From Candidatus Phosphoribacter baldrii (GTDB taxonomy: Bacteria > Actinomycetota > Actinomycetes > Actinomycetales > Dermatophilaceae), in the NCBI GenBank assembly GCA_016704565.1, contig JADIZV010000004.1, positions 248,001 through 312,000 of the forward strand: a DNA stretch of 64,000 nt, in the 5' to 3' direction. Positions 42,713 to 53,711 of the stretch are shown piece by piece. The first letter of the stretch is position 1. The number at the start of each line of letters is the position of its first letter. The translations under genes were made by a program, and so were the position numbers. The notes beneath the pieces are model-generated. The model searched no databases. It was not told the origin of the DNA and saw only the letters and a list, made by a program, of their open reading frames with translations.

Positions 42713-43510
42713 TCAGCGCAGCAGCAGCACGTCCACGCGCCGCGCGGCACCCAGCACGCCGACCGCGCCCATCAGCGCGAGGTAGGCGACGTGCCACAGC
42801 AGTCCCAGCCCCACCTCACCCAGGCACAAGGCCCGGCACAGCGCGACCCCGTGATAGAGCGGCGTCGCCTGCACCAGCCACTGGGCCCAGCCGGGGTATG
42901 CCGCGAGCGGGAAGAACGTCGCGGACAGCAGGAACATCGGCTGGACGACGAGGTTGATGTAGTCGAAGTCGACGAACGAACGCATGTAGGTCGTCGCGAA
43001 CATCCCCACCGCCGAGAACGCGAACGCGACGAACACCGCCGCGGGCAACGCGAGCAGCCCCCACCACGAGGGCACCACCCCAGTCACCGCAGCCACGACG
43101 AGGAAGGCCGCGGCATACGTCCCGCCGCGCAGCAGCGACCAGGTGACCTCGCCGATCGCGATGTCCCGCGGCCCCATCCGGGTCGCCAGGACCGAGTCGT
43201 AGAGCTTGGCGTATTTGAGCTTGAAGAAGACGTTGAACGTCGAGTCCATCACCCCGGCGTTCATCGCCGACGTGGCGAGCATCGCGGGGGCGACGAACAC
43301 GGCATACGGCACCGCCGAGCCGCCGTCGGTGGTGACCGAGCCGACGAGCGCGCCGAGCCCGATCCCGAGCGAGAACAGATAGAACACCGGCTCGGTGAAC
43401 CCCGTGACGAAGGCGACCCACTGCCGCCGGAACGACAGGGCGTTGCGCTCGACAAGCATCCGCGCGAGCCCCGCCCCGGCCGGTCGCGGCACCGCCAACC
43501 GCCCGCTCAT
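42713..43510 (-). CDS. ABC-2 type permease, second subunit
   Basis: 265 residues with six membrane helices. The segment GVMDSTFNVFFKLKYAKLYDSVLATRMGP is the coupling region of ABC-2 exporters. It pairs with the permease encoded just upstream (ATGA overlap) and the ATPase before that. It resembles NodJ/DrrB-type exporters of lipids, glycans or drugs. Confidence 0.88.
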   Translation of the reverse strand: MSGRLAVPRPAGAGLARMLVERNALSFRRQWVAFVTGFTEPVFYLFSLGIGLGALVGSVTTDGGSAVPYAVFVAPAMLATSAMNAGVMDSTFNVFFKLKYAKLYDSVLATRMGPRDIAIGEVTWSLLRGGTYAAAFLVVAAVTGVVPSWWGLLALPAAVFVAFAFSAVGMFATTYMRSFVDFDYINLVVQPMFLLSATFFPLAAYPGWAQWLVQATPLYHGVALCRALCLGEVGLGLLWHVAYLALMGAVGVLGAARRVDVLLLR

Positions 43511-44391
43511 CGGACCAACCGCCGATGCAGCTCGCGGGCCGACCAGGCGACCCCCACCGCACAGAACCCGACCAGGGCAGCCACATGCCCCAGCACCGCG
43601 CCGACGTCGACCAGCCCCGTCGCGAACGCCCGACAGGCCTCGACGCCGTGCCACAGCGGGGTCGCCCAGGCCAGCGGCTGCAGCATCGTCGGCAGTGACT
43701 CGATGGGGAAGTACGTCCCCGAGAAGAGCATCAGCGGCGTCGCCACCACCCGGAAGATCGCGGTGAACCAGCCCTCGGTCTCGCTGCGGGCCGCCACCGC
43801 CGTCATCACGGTCGCGAACCCCAGCCCGGTCAACGTCGCCACGGGCACGGCCGCGAGCACCCACCAGGAGTGCCACACCCCGAACGGCGCCGCGAGCGCG
43901 ACGATGGCCGCCGCACCGGCCGCCAGCTGCCAGCCCACCTGGGCGACGTGGCCGGCGAGGATGTCGCGGGTGCGCATCGGCGTCGCGAGCATCGCGTGGT
44001 AGGTCCCCTGCCACTTGATCGCCGCGAGCACCGGCCAGCTCGACTCGCCGAACCCGGTCATCATCGCGGTGCTGGCGAGGATGGCGGGGACGACGAACAC
44101 GGCATACGGGAGGGTCACCCCGTGCCAGGGCACCCCGCCGCGCCCGCCCCGGTCGACGAGCAGCCCGACGCCCCACCCGACCGCGAGCAGTGCGAGCAAC
44201 GGCGACCCAAGCCGGCTGTAGACCACGCCGCGCCACACCCGCCGGAACACCCGCGCGTGGTAGCCGAGGATCGGCAGCCACCGACGCACGGGCGGGAGGG
44301 TCGCGCGCGGGTCCGGCGGGAGGGCGGCATACCCCCCATCCGGTATGCCGTCCGCCTGGGTCCGCGCGCCCGCGCCGGTCTGCGGGTCCAT
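43507..44391 (-). CDS. ABC-2 type permease, first subunit
   Basis: 294 residues with six membrane helices after an N-terminal cytoplasmic region of about 45 residues. AAIKWQGTYHAMLATPMRTRDILAG is the ABC-2 coupling segment. The start overlaps the ATPase stop by one base (TGATG). A close inverted pair of GTATGCCG (44325-44350) is inside the N-terminal coding region. Confidence 0.87.
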   Translation of the reverse strand: MDPQTGAGARTQADGIPDGGYAALPPDPRATLPPVRRWLPILGYHARVFRRVWRGVVYSRLGSPLLALLAVGWGVGLLVDRGGRGGVPWHGVTLPYAVFVVPAILASTAMMTGFGESSWPVLAAIKWQGTYHAMLATPMRTRDILAGHVAQVGWQLAAGAAAIVALAAPFGVWHSWWVLAAVPVATLTGLGFATVMTAVAARSETEGWFTAIFRVVATPLMLFSGTYFPIESLPTMLQPLAWATPLWHGVEACRAFATGLVDVGAVLGHVAALVGFCAVGVAWSARELHRRLVR

Positions 44392-45341
44392 CAGTCGACC
44401 AGCGTGCGGCCGGTGAGGTGCAGGAACACGTCTTCCAGCGACGCGCGGCGCACGAGCGCGGACAGCGGCTCGACGCCCCGGGCGTGCGCGGCGGCCAGCG
44501 CCCCGTCGCCGTCGTCGGCATAGACGAGCAGCCGGTCGGGCAGCACCTCGACCCGCTCGCCCAGGCCTTCGACTGAGGGCAGGTGCACGGCGCTGTCCTC
44601 GTCGGCGAAGCGCAACTCAAGCACCTCGCGGGTGGCGTGCTGCTCGATCAGGGCGCGCGGTGAGCCCTCGGCGACGATCCGGCCGTGGTCCATGACGACG
44701 AGCCGGTCACACAGCTGCTCGGCCTCGTCCATGTAGTGCGTCGTCACGACGAGCGTGACTCCTTGACGCTTGAGCCGGAACAACCGGTCCCACAGGACGT
44801 GTCGGGCCTGGGGGTCCAGGCCGGTCGTCGGCTCGTCGAGCAGGAGGATGCGCGGCTCGTTGATGAGCGAGCGGGCGATGGTGAGGCGGCGCTTCATGCC
44901 GCCCGAGAGCGGCTCGACCTTGTCGCTGGCGCGCTCGCTGAGCTGGGCGAAGTCGAGCAACTCGACGGTGCGGCGCCGACATTCGGCCCACGACAGGCCG
45001 AAGTAGCGCCCATAGATCCAGAGGTTCTCCTCGACGGTGAGCTCCTCGTCGAGGGTGTCTTTCTGCGGGACGACGCCCAAGGCGGAGCGGATGTCCGGAC
45101 CATGGGTGGCCGGGTCGAGGCCGAAGATCCGCAACGTGCCAGACGTCACCGGGGACACCGCGGCGATCATCCGCATCGTCGAGGACTTGCCGGCACCGTT
45201 GGGTCCGAGGAACCCGAACGACTCCCCCGCGTGGACCTGGACGTCGATGGCGTCGACCGCAGTGAAGTCACCGAACCGCTTGGTGAGCGCGCTCGCCTCG
45301 ATGAGGGCGGGCGGACTGTCGGCATCGGCGCGGGCGGTCAC
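44391..45341 (-). CDS. ABC-2 exporter ATPase
   Basis: 316 residues. Walker A is GPNGAGKSST, signature is LSGGMKRRL and Walker B is LLLDEPTTGLDP, the pattern of DrrA/NodI-type ATPases; a C-terminal accessory domain follows. I chose the GTG at 45341 because TAGCCT lies seven bases before it; an ATG ten codons upstream would place that box inside the gene. Confidence 0.92.
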   Translation of the reverse strand: MTARADADSPPALIEASALTKRFGDFTAVDAIDVQVHAGESFGFLGPNGAGKSSTMRMIAAVSPVTSGTLRIFGLDPATHGPDIRSALGVVPQKDTLDEELTVEENLWIYGRYFGLSWAECRRRTVELLDFAQLSERASDKVEPLSGGMKRRLTIARSLINEPRILLLDEPTTGLDPQARHVLWDRLFRLKRQGVTLVVTTHYMDEAEQLCDRLVVMDHGRIVAEGSPRALIEQHATREVLELRFADEDSAVHLPSVEGLGERVEVLPDRLLVYADDGDGALAAAHARGVEPLSALVRRASLEDVFLHLTGRTLVD

Positions 45342-45348
45342 CCGCGAC

Positions 45349-45354
45349 AGGCTA
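45349..45354 (-). promoter_or_regulatory. -10 box for the leaderless ABC-2 operon
   Basis: TAGCCT on the minus strand lies seven bases before the GTG at 45341. Confidence 0.6.
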
Positions 45355-45406
45355 GCGACCCGGGCCGACATCGCGCCCGCGCTTTCTCGCGCAGGGAGGC
45401 ATGCCG

Positions 45407-45445
45407 AGGTATGCCGCCGCGAGACGAGGTATGCCGCGGCGAGAC
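45407..45445. repeat. Direct repeat carrying GTATGCCG before citrate synthase
   Basis: GAGGTATGCCGCCGCGAGAC and GAGGTATGCCGCGGCGAGAC stand 20 bases apart with one differing base. A TACGAT box at 45474-45479, about 40 bases before the citrate synthase ATG, is its likely -10. Confidence 0.75.
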
Positions 45446-45518
45446 CCCGCTTCGGGCGCCGCCTGCCCGCGGATACGATGCGGGGGACCCCATTTCGACG
45501 GCGTTTGGAGGCGTACCG

Positions 45519-46817
<1,299 letters not shown>

Positions 46818-46868
46818 TCCCCTCGGGCCCCAGCCCGGATCAGGAACAAACACCCAGCCAGCAACGGC

Positions 46869-47090
46869 TCAGCGGCGCTTCGGTCGGTCTCGACCGAAGC
46901 GCCGCTGCTCTGGGACGTCAAAGTCGTCACAGAGCGCGGCCCAGACCTGACGCGGTGGTATGCCGTCCGCCAACGCTGCGTCGGCGGTGCGGTTGTCGAG
47001 GGCGACCAGGACATGCGAGCGGAGCAGGCTCGCGGCATACCCCTGGCCGAACTCCTGCGCAACCAAGGTGGCCAGTTCGCTATACCGCAT
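46869..47090 (-). CDS. DUF3046 protein
   Basis: 73 residues. The start MRYSELATLV and the DGIPPRQVWAALCDDFDVPEQRR segment are DUF3046. In many actinobacteria it stands just upstream of recA; here the ABC-2 operon and citrate synthase lie between. The function is unknown. Confidence 0.88.
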   Translation of the reverse strand: MRYSELATLVAQEFGQGYAASLLRSHVLVALDNRTADAALADGIPPRQVWAALCDDFDVPEQRRFGRDRPKRR

Positions 47091-47159
47091 CGGGCGAGTC
47101 TGCCACCGTCGACTCTCGCCGCGCTGCGCCTCAGGGATTCGGCGGCGATACGGGAGTAC

Positions 47160-47181
47160 GGGTCGCGTGATACGGTGACCC
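47160..47181. promoter_or_regulatory. Imperfect palindrome and -10 box of the second PIN antitoxin
   Basis: GGGTC and GACCC close a 22-base imperfect palindrome that spans the -10 box TACGGT (47171-47176). It contains CGTGATAC, also found in the first toxin-antitoxin operator. Confidence 0.5.
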
Positions 47182-47183
47182 GC

Positions 47184-47435
47184 ATGAAAACCACGATCGA
47201 CATCCCGGACGCCCTGGCCCAGGATGCCAAACGGCTCGTCCGAGAGAGCGGCGTGACGTTGCGCGACCTGGTCGTGACCGGCCTGCGGGCCGAGGTGGCG
47301 CGACGCAGAAGTGCGCCCCGCATCGACTTCGTGTTTCCCACGATCGGCGGCAACGGTCTCGTGGCAGACCTGGCCCCCGGTGAGGTGATCGATCGCTCAT
47401 ATGGCTTCGCGGCGGCCGCGGGTTCACCTCGGTGA
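47184..47435 (+). CDS. vapB: Antitoxin, VapB-like (ribbon-helix-helix)
   Basis: 83 residues. The N-terminal MKTTIDIPDALAQDAKRLV is a ribbon-helix-helix DNA-binding start; the C-terminal part would bind the toxin. The ATG is seven bases after TACGGT. It overlaps the toxin gene as GTGA. Confidence 0.85.
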   Translation: MKTTIDIPDALAQDAKRLVRESGVTLRDLVVTGLRAEVARRRSAPRIDFVFPTIGGNGLVADLAPGEVIDRSYGFAAAAGSPR

Positions 47436-47881
47436 TCGCCCTTGACACCAACCTGCTGGTCTACGCCCACCGCGAGGACTCGCCGCATCACGAAGCGGCG
47501 ACGAGGGCCCTGACTGATGCGGTGGCAGCGGCGGGTGGCGTCGCGATCCCGTGGCCGTGCCTTCACGAGTTTCTCGCCATTGTCACGCACCCACGGATCT
47601 ATGACCCGCCCACACCTGTCGTCACCGCCCTGTATGCCGTGCAGGCTCTCGCCGATGCGCCCTCGGTCCACCTCATCGGGGAAGGGGCGAGCCACCTCGG
47701 AGTGTTAGCCGACCTCCTGAAGTCGGGGGCCGTTGTCGGCCCGCGAGTGCACGACGCCCGCATCGCGGCAATCTGTCTCGCTCACGGAGTCGACGCCCTC
47801 TGGTCGGTCGACCGCGACTTCTCCTGGTTTCCGTCTCTCACGGTCGTCAATCCGCTCGTCGATGGACTGACCGGCCGCTAG
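47432..47881 (+). CDS. vapC: PIN-domain ribonuclease toxin
   Basis: 149 residues. PIN residues: Asp in IALDTNLLVYA, Glu in LHEFLAIV, Asp in VHDARIAAIC and Asp in SVDRDF. Together with the preceding antitoxin it forms a type II system. It is followed by the Lhr gene after about 50 bases. Confidence 0.9.
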   Translation: MIALDTNLLVYAHREDSPHHEAATRALTDAVAAAGGVAIPWPCLHEFLAIVTHPRIYDPPTPVVTALYAVQALADAPSVHLIGEGASHLGVLADLLKSGAVVGPRVHDARIAAICLAHGVDALWSVDRDFSWFPSLTVVNPLVDGLTGR

Positions 47882-47933
47882 CCCCGGAACCGTCATGGCG
47901 TTGTCGGTGGGTCGTGACAGGGTGGACCCCGAC

Positions 47934-50900
47934 ATGACGTCCGACGTGTTGACCCGCTTCTCCCCCGCGACCGCAGACTGGTTCCGGGGGTCGTTCGTCG
48001 CGCCCACGCCCGCTCAGGAGGGCGCGTGGGGGGCGATCTCGTCGGGCCACCACGCGCTCGTCGTCGCGCCCACCGGGTCGGGCAAGACCCTCGCCGCGTT
48101 CCTGTGGGCTCTGGACCGGCTCGCCGTCGTGCCCGTGCCCGAAGACCGGACCCACCGGTGTCGCGTCCTCTACGTCTCGCCTCTCAAGGCCCTCGCGGTC
48201 GACGTCGAGCGCAACCTGCGCTCGCCGCTGGTCGGGATCGGGCACGCCGCCGCCCGACTGGGTATGCCGCTCCCCCAGGTCCGCGTGGCCGTCCGGTCGG
48301 GCGACACCCCCGCCGCAGACCGGCGCGGGTTCGTCCGCGACCCGGCGGACATCCTCATCACGACGCCGGAGTCGCTGTTCCTCATGCTCACCTCGGCGGC
48401 GCGTGAGTCGCTGGCAGGGGTCGAGACGGTCATCCTCGACGAAGTCCATGCCGTCGCCGGGACCAAGCGTGGCGCCCACCTCGCGGTGACCCTGGAGCGC
48501 CTGGACGCCCTCCTGGAGCGACCCGCACAGCGGATCGGCCTGTCCGCCACGGTGCGCCCGATCGAGGAGGTCGCGCGATTCCTCGCCGGTGGCCGTCCGG
48601 TTGACATCGTCGCCCCGCCCTCGACGAAGGAGTGGGACCTGCAGGTCGTCGTCCCGGTGCCCGATCTCGGCGAGCTGGGCGCCCCCACCGGGGACCTGTC
48701 CGGGCCCGCCGCTGGCGAGCCGGCCAGGGCGTCGATCTGGCCGCACGTCGAGGCGCGGATCGTCGACCTCGTCGCCGCCCACCGCTCGACGCTGGTGTTC
48801 GCCAACTCGCGGCGACTGGCCGAGCGGTTGACGGCCCGGCTCAACGAGATCTGGGAAGAGCGCCTGGACGAAGCAGTCGATCCGGCGGTTGACTCTGAGA
48901 CGGCAACCGCCCGCGGGCCGGACAGCGGGGCTGGGACGGAAGCGCACGGCATACGGGCTGGGGGTCGAGGGAACGGCGTCCCTGGAGGGATGCCCGCGCA
49001 GGTGATGGCGCAGGCGGGTGCCACCCGGGGTGCCCCCGCGTTGTTGGCGCGGGCCCACCACGGGTCGGTGAGCAAAGAGCAGCGCTCGCTCATCGAGGAA
49101 GACCTCAAAGCCGGGCGACTGCCAGCCGTCGTCGCGACGAGCAGCCTGGAGCTCGGCATCGACATGGGGGCCGTCGACCTCGTCGTCCAGGTCGAGTCAC
49201 CGCCATCGGTCGCGAGCGGGCTGCAGCGGGTCGGGCGCGCCGGGCACCAAGTGGGGGCCGTGTCCCGGGGGGTGTTGTTCCCGAAGTTCCGTGGCGACCT
49301 GGTCCAGACCGCGGTGGTCGTCGAGCGGATGCGGGCCGGGGCCATCGAGTCGATGCGCGTCCCAGCCAACCCGCTGGACGTGTTGGCCCAGCACGTCGTC
49401 GCCATGTGTGCCCTCGACGACTGGTCGGTCGACGATCTGGAGGCCCTGGTCCGTCGAGCGGCGCCCTTCGCGGGGCTGTCCCGGTTGGTGCTGGAGTCGG
49501 TTCTCGACATGCTCTCCGGCCGCTATCCGTCCGACGAGTTCGCCGAGCTGCGGCCGCGGATCGTCTGGGATCGCGTCGCTGGGACGCTGCACGGGCGCAA
49601 GGGCGCCCAGCACTTGGCCGTCACCTCGGGCGGCACCATCCCCGACCGCGGCCTGTATGCCGTGTTCCTCGCCTCCGGCGACGGTCCCGGGCGACGAGTC
49701 GGCGAGCTCGACGAAGAGATGGTCTACGAGTCGCGGGTGGGTGACACGTTCACCCTGGGGACCTCCACCTGGCGGATCGAGGACATCACCCACGACCGGG
49801 TGCTCGTCACTCCAGCCCCGGGCCAGCCGGGCAGGTTGCCGTTCTGGAAGGGCGACACCCTCGGTCGGCCGGCCGAGCTCGGCGCGGCGGTCGGGGCGTT
49901 CGTCCGCGAGATCGGCGGGCTGCCCGAGGCGGCGGCGCGCACCCGGGTGGGCGCGGCCGGTCTGGACGACTGGGCGACCGACAACCTGCTGGGCTACCTC
50001 GCGGAGCAGCGCGAGGTGATCCCCCAACTGCCGACCGATCGGATGATCGTCATCGAACGCTTCCGCGACGAGCTCGGCGACTGGCGGGTGGTCGTCCACT
50101 CGCCGTTCGGCAGCCCGGTGCACGCGCCGTGGGCGTTGGCGGTGGCGGCCCGGATGCGCGAGCGGTTCGGAGTCGACGTCCAGGCGATGCATGGCGACGA
50201 CGGCATCGTCCTGCGCCTGCCCGACCTCGATCTCGACATCGAGGTCGGTGGTGACGGTCCGGCCGCCGTCTCGGCGGGCGGTTCGAGGGGCTCGAACGCC
50301 GATGCCCTGACCCAGGAACTGCTCGACCTCATCCTGCTCGACCCTGACGAAGTCGCCGACCTCGTCACCGCCCAGGTGGGCGGCTCGGCGCTGTTCGCAG
50401 CGCGGTTCCGGGAGTGCGCCGCCCGGGCGTTGCTGCTGCCCCGGCGCCGCCCGGACCGTCGTCAGGCCCTGTGGCAGCAACGCCAGCGGGCGTCGCAGCT
50501 TCTTGAGGTGGCCAGCCAGTACCCGTCGTTCCCCATCGTGCTCGAAGCGGTCCGCGAGTGCGTCCAGGACGTCTTCGACGTTCCGGGCTTGGTCGCTTTG
50601 ATGCGCGCGATCCGCTCTCGCGAGGTCGGTGCTCTGGCCGTCCAGACCTCGGTCCCCTCCCCGTTCGCCCGCTCGCTGCTCTTCGGCTATGTCGCGCAGT
50701 ACCTCTACGAAGGTGACTCACCGCTCGCCGAACGCCGGGCGGCGGCGCTCGCCCTTGACCCGACGTTGCTGGCCGAGCTGCTCGGCACCGGTGAAGGGCT
50801 GTCGTTGCGGGACCTGCTCGACCCGGCGGCCGTCGCGGCCACCGAGGCCGAGCTGCAGCGCCTGGTCCCCGAACGCGCGGCCCGCGACGCCGAGGATCTG

Positions 50901-52775
50901 GCCGACCTCATCCGGGTGCTGGGGCCACTGGACCTCGACGGTCTCGTCGCCCGCAGCACGACCTCTGACGCCCGGATCGTCAGTGAATGGCTGGTGGAGT
51001 TGGAGGAGACCCGCCGGGTCATCCGGGTCCGGATCGGGGGTCAGGAGCGCTGGGCCGCCGTTGAAGATGCCGGTCGCTTGCGCGATGCCCTCGGCGTCTC
51101 CTTGCCCGTTGGCGTGCCTGAGGCTTTCCTCGCTCCCCTGCCGGATCCACTGGGTGACCTTGTGGCCAGGTTCGCTCGCAGTCACGGGCCGTTCGGCGTC
51201 TCCTCCGTCGCGAGCTGGCTCGGTCTCGGCCCGGCGGTCGTGCGTGATGCCTTGCGCCGCCTCGTCGCGGCGGGCCGTTTGGTCGAGGGCGAGCTCCGTC
51301 CGGAGGGCAGTCCCGACGCGGCCGGAGCGGGCCGAAGCACCGACTTCTGCGATGCCGGCGTCCTGCGCACCCTGCGCCGCCGGTCTCTGGCCGCGCTGCG
51401 CGCCGAGGTCGAGCCCGTCGGCCCCGCCGACTACGCACGCTTCCTGCCCGCTTGGCAGGGGGTCGGCGGGTCCTTGCGCGGCCCTGAGGGGCTGCTGCGG
51501 GCAGTCGAGCAGCTGGGCGGGGCCGTCCTCCCAGCCAGCGCCCTCGAGAGCCTCGTCCTGCCGTCGCGGGTGACGGCATACCAGTCGGCGTGGCTGGACG
51601 AGCTCTTGGCCGCGGGCGAAGTGCTCTGGCAAGGGCACGGCTCCCTCCCGGGTGACGATGGGTGGGTCTCTCTGCACCTGGCCGACCTCGCCCCCGTGAC
51701 GATGACGGCACCGACCGACGCCGTCGACCTCGGGCCGGTGCACGCCGCCATCCTCGACTGCCTGAGCAACGGCGGCGCCTTCTTCTTCCGGACGCTGGCC
51801 GACGCCGTGTCGGCAACCGTGGGACCGACCACCGACGACCTGGTCCGCGCCGCCCTGTGGGAGCTCGTGTGGGGCGGCCGGGCGAGCGGAGACACCCTCG
51901 CGCCGCTGCGGGCCCTCCTCGGCGGCGGCCGGACCGCCCATCGCCGCCGCCCCACGGCCGGACCGCGCGGCCGGTATGCCGCCCGCTCGTCAGTCCTGGG
52001 CCGCGGCGCCGCCGGACTCGGCTGGGCCGGTGACACCACGTCGGGAGGGCCGGCACGGACAGTTCGGGCCGGGTCAACCTCGGGCGATGTCGTCGGACGG
52101 TGGGCCCTCCTGCCGGCGAGGGAGAGCGACCCGACGGTCACGGCATACACCAGGGCCGAAGTGCTTTTGGACCGCTATGGCGTGCTGACCCGCGGTTCGG
52201 TCGCGGCCGAGGACGTGCCCGGCGGCTTCGCGGGGGTCTACCGCGTGCTGGCCGCGGCGGAGGAGTCTGGGCGGGTGCGCCGGGGCTACTTCATCGAGGG
52301 GCTTGGCGCTGCACAGTTTGGGTCGACGGGGGCCGTCGACCGGCTGCGCGCGGGGGCGCGGCCCTTGGGGGACGCGCCCCGCTCCGCTCCCCCAGCACTC
52401 GTCCTGGCCGCGTGCGACCCCGCCAACCCCTACGGCGCCGCCCTGTCCTGGCCGACCCGTGACCCGCTCAAGGACGGCGGCCGCGGGCACCAACCTGCTC
52501 GCAAGGCCGGGGCGCTCGTCGTGCTCGTTGACGGCGAGCTCGTGCTCTACGTCGAGCGCGGTGGCCGGTCGTTGCTCACCTGGAGCGAGGACCCGACACC
52601 GCTGCAGGCCGCGGCCGACGCGCTGGCGCTGGCCGTCCGCGAAGGCGTCCTGGGCAAGCTCACCGTCGAGCGCACCGACGGCACCCCCGTGCTCCGCTCT
52701 GAGCACGCACTCACCGAGGCGCTGGCCCAGGCAGGTTTCCACGCCACCCCCCGCGGTCTGCGGCTGCGCCGTTGA
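47934..52775 (+). CDS. lhr: Lhr-family ATP-dependent helicase
   Basis: 1613 residues, close to the family length. Superfamily 2 core (about 1-500): Walker A VAPTGSGKTLAAF, DExH box ILDEVHAVAG, SAT as LSATVRP, and QRVGRAGHQ near residue 425. It is followed by winged-helix and beta-barrel domains and the long C-terminal region typical of actinobacterial Lhr. It is probably a 3'-5' single-strand translocase in repair. It stands directly before nei, and the two are often linked. Confidence 0.94.
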   Translation: MTSDVLTRFSPATADWFRGSFVAPTPAQEGAWGAISSGHHALVVAPTGSGKTLAAFLWALDRLAVVPVPEDRTHRCRVLYVSPLKALAVDVERNLRSPLVGIGHAAARLGMPLPQVRVAVRSGDTPAADRRGFVRDPADILITTPESLFLMLTSAARESLAGVETVILDEVHAVAGTKRGAHLAVTLERLDALLERPAQRIGLSATVRPIEEVARFLAGGRPVDIVAPPSTKEWDLQVVVPVPDLGELGAPTGDLSGPAAGEPARASIWPHVEARIVDLVAAHRSTLVFANSRRLAERLTARLNEIWEERLDEAVDPAVDSETATARGPDSGAGTEAHGIRAGGRGNGVPGGMPAQVMAQAGATRGAPALLARAHHGSVSKEQRSLIEEDLKAGRLPAVVATSSLELGIDMGAVDLVVQVESPPSVASGLQRVGRAGHQVGAVSRGVLFPKFRGDLVQTAVVVERMRAGAIESMRVPANPLDVLAQHVVAMCALDDWSVDDLEALVRRAAPFAGLSRLVLESVLDMLSGRYPSDEFAELRPRIVWDRVAGTLHGRKGAQHLAVTSGGTIPDRGLYAVFLASGDGPGRRVGELDEEMVYESRVGDTFTLGTSTWRIEDITHDRVLVTPAPGQPGRLPFWKGDTLGRPAELGAAVGAFVREIGGLPEAAARTRVGAAGLDDWATDNLLGYLAEQREVIPQLPTDRMIVIERFRDELGDWRVVVHSPFGSPVHAPWALAVAARMRERFGVDVQAMHGDDGIVLRLPDLDLDIEVGGDGPAAVSAGGSRGSNADALTQELLDLILLDPDEVADLVTAQVGGSALFAARFRECAARALLLPRRRPDRRQALWQQRQRASQLLEVASQYPSFPIVLEAVRECVQDVFDVPGLVALMRAIRSREVGALAVQTSVPSPFARSLLFGYVAQYLYEGDSPLAERRAAALALDPTLLAELLGTGEGLSLRDLLDPAAVAATEAELQRLVPERAARDAEDLADLIRVLGPLDLDGLVARSTTSDARIVSEWLVELEETRRVIRVRIGGQERWAAVEDAGRLRDALGVSLPVGVPEAFLAPLPDPLGDLVARFARSHGPFGVSSVASWLGLGPAVVRDALRRLVAAGRLVEGELRPEGSPDAAGAGRSTDFCDAGVLRTLRRRSLAALRAEVEPVGPADYARFLPAWQGVGGSLRGPEGLLRAVEQLGGAVLPASALESLVLPSRVTAYQSAWLDELLAAGEVLWQGHGSLPGDDGWVSLHLADLAPVTMTAPTDAVDLGPVHAAILDCLSNGGAFFFRTLADAVSATVGPTTDDLVRAALWELVWGGRASGDTLAPLRALLGGGRTAHRRRPTAGPRGRYAARSSVLGRGAAGLGWAGDTTSGGPARTVRAGSTSGDVVGRWALLPARESDPTVTAYTRAEVLLDRYGVLTRGSVAAEDVPGGFAGVYRVLAAAEESGRVRRGYFIEGLGAAQFGSTGAVDRLRAGARPLGDAPRSAPPALVLAACDPANPYGAALSWPTRDPLKDGGRGHQPARKAGALVVLVDGELVLYVERGGRSLLTWSEDPTPLQAAADALALAVREGVLGKLTVERTDGTPVLRSEHALTEALAQAGFHATPRGLRLRR

Positions 52776-52829
52776 GGGCGAGGTCCATGAGGCATGTCGA
52801 TGAGGCCGCGTCGATGAACCCATCCGCTG

Positions 52830-53711
52830 ATGCCCGAGGGTGACACCGTCTGGCGCACCGCCGCCCGCCTGCACGAGGCGCTGGCGGGCGAGCGGCTGGA
52901 GCGGGCCGACCTGCGCTGGCCCTCACTGGCGACCGCGGATGTGCGCGGCGCGCGCACCCTGGAGGTCCGCTCCCGCGGCAAGCACCTGCTGCACCGGCTC
53001 GACACCGGGCTCACCCTTCATTCGCACCTGCGGATGGAAGGCCAGTGGCGGATCGAAGCGACAGCGGCGCTCACGCCCCGGCTGTTGACCAATGACCAGC
53101 TGCGAGCGCTCCTGGGCACCACGCGGTGGACCGCTCTCGGGCTGCGGCTGGGAATGCTCGACCTAGTGGCCACTGACGCCGAAGACTCCCTCGTCGGGCA
53201 TCTCGGGCCGGACGTGCTCGGCCCCGACTGGGACCCGCAGCGAGCAGCGGCCAACCTCGCGGCGTCGCAGGAGACCATCGGGGCCGCACTGCTCGACCAG
53301 CGCACCCTCGCGGGCGTCGGGACGATGTATGCCGCCGAGAGCCTCTTCCTCGAACGCCTCGGACCGTGGACGCCAGCTGCGAGCCTCGCCGCCCCCACGA
53401 TCGCCGGCCTGGTGGAGCGCGCCCATCGGCTGCTGGACACGGGACGGCGCAGCGCCATCCAGTCGACCACCGGCAGCACCCGCCGTGGCGAGACCACCTT
53501 CGTCCACGGGCGGTCCGGTCGGCCGTGTCGCCGCTGTGGCACCACCGTCCGGGTGGCGATGGTCGGCGCACCTCCCCAGGAGCGGACGATGTTCTACTGC
53601 CCCGGCTGCCAGGGCGGGCTCGGCCCCACCGACGTCGGTCGGCCCCAACGCCCGCTGGGCGCTACGGCACCAACGACATTCCCAAACCGGCGCCGGGGCC
53701 CAACCGGATGA
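52830..53711 (+). CDS. nei: Endonuclease VIII-type DNA glycosylase
   Basis: 293 residues of the Fpg/Nei family. The N-terminus MPEGDTVWRTAARLH holds the catalytic Pro and Glu. H2TH and a zinc finger (CRRCGTTV and YCPGCQG) follow. It excises oxidised bases and nicks DNA. The 3' end overlaps the convergent epimerase-like gene by 50 bases and is followed by a perfect 11-bp hairpin. Confidence 0.93.
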   Translation: MPEGDTVWRTAARLHEALAGERLERADLRWPSLATADVRGARTLEVRSRGKHLLHRLDTGLTLHSHLRMEGQWRIEATAALTPRLLTNDQLRALLGTTRWTALGLRLGMLDLVATDAEDSLVGHLGPDVLGPDWDPQRAAANLAASQETIGAALLDQRTLAGVGTMYAAESLFLERLGPWTPAASLAAPTIAGLVERAHRLLDTGRRSAIQSTTGSTRRGETTFVHGRSGRPCRRCGTTVRVAMVGAPPQERTMFYCPGCQGGLGPTDVGRPQRPLGATAPTTFPNRRRGPTG

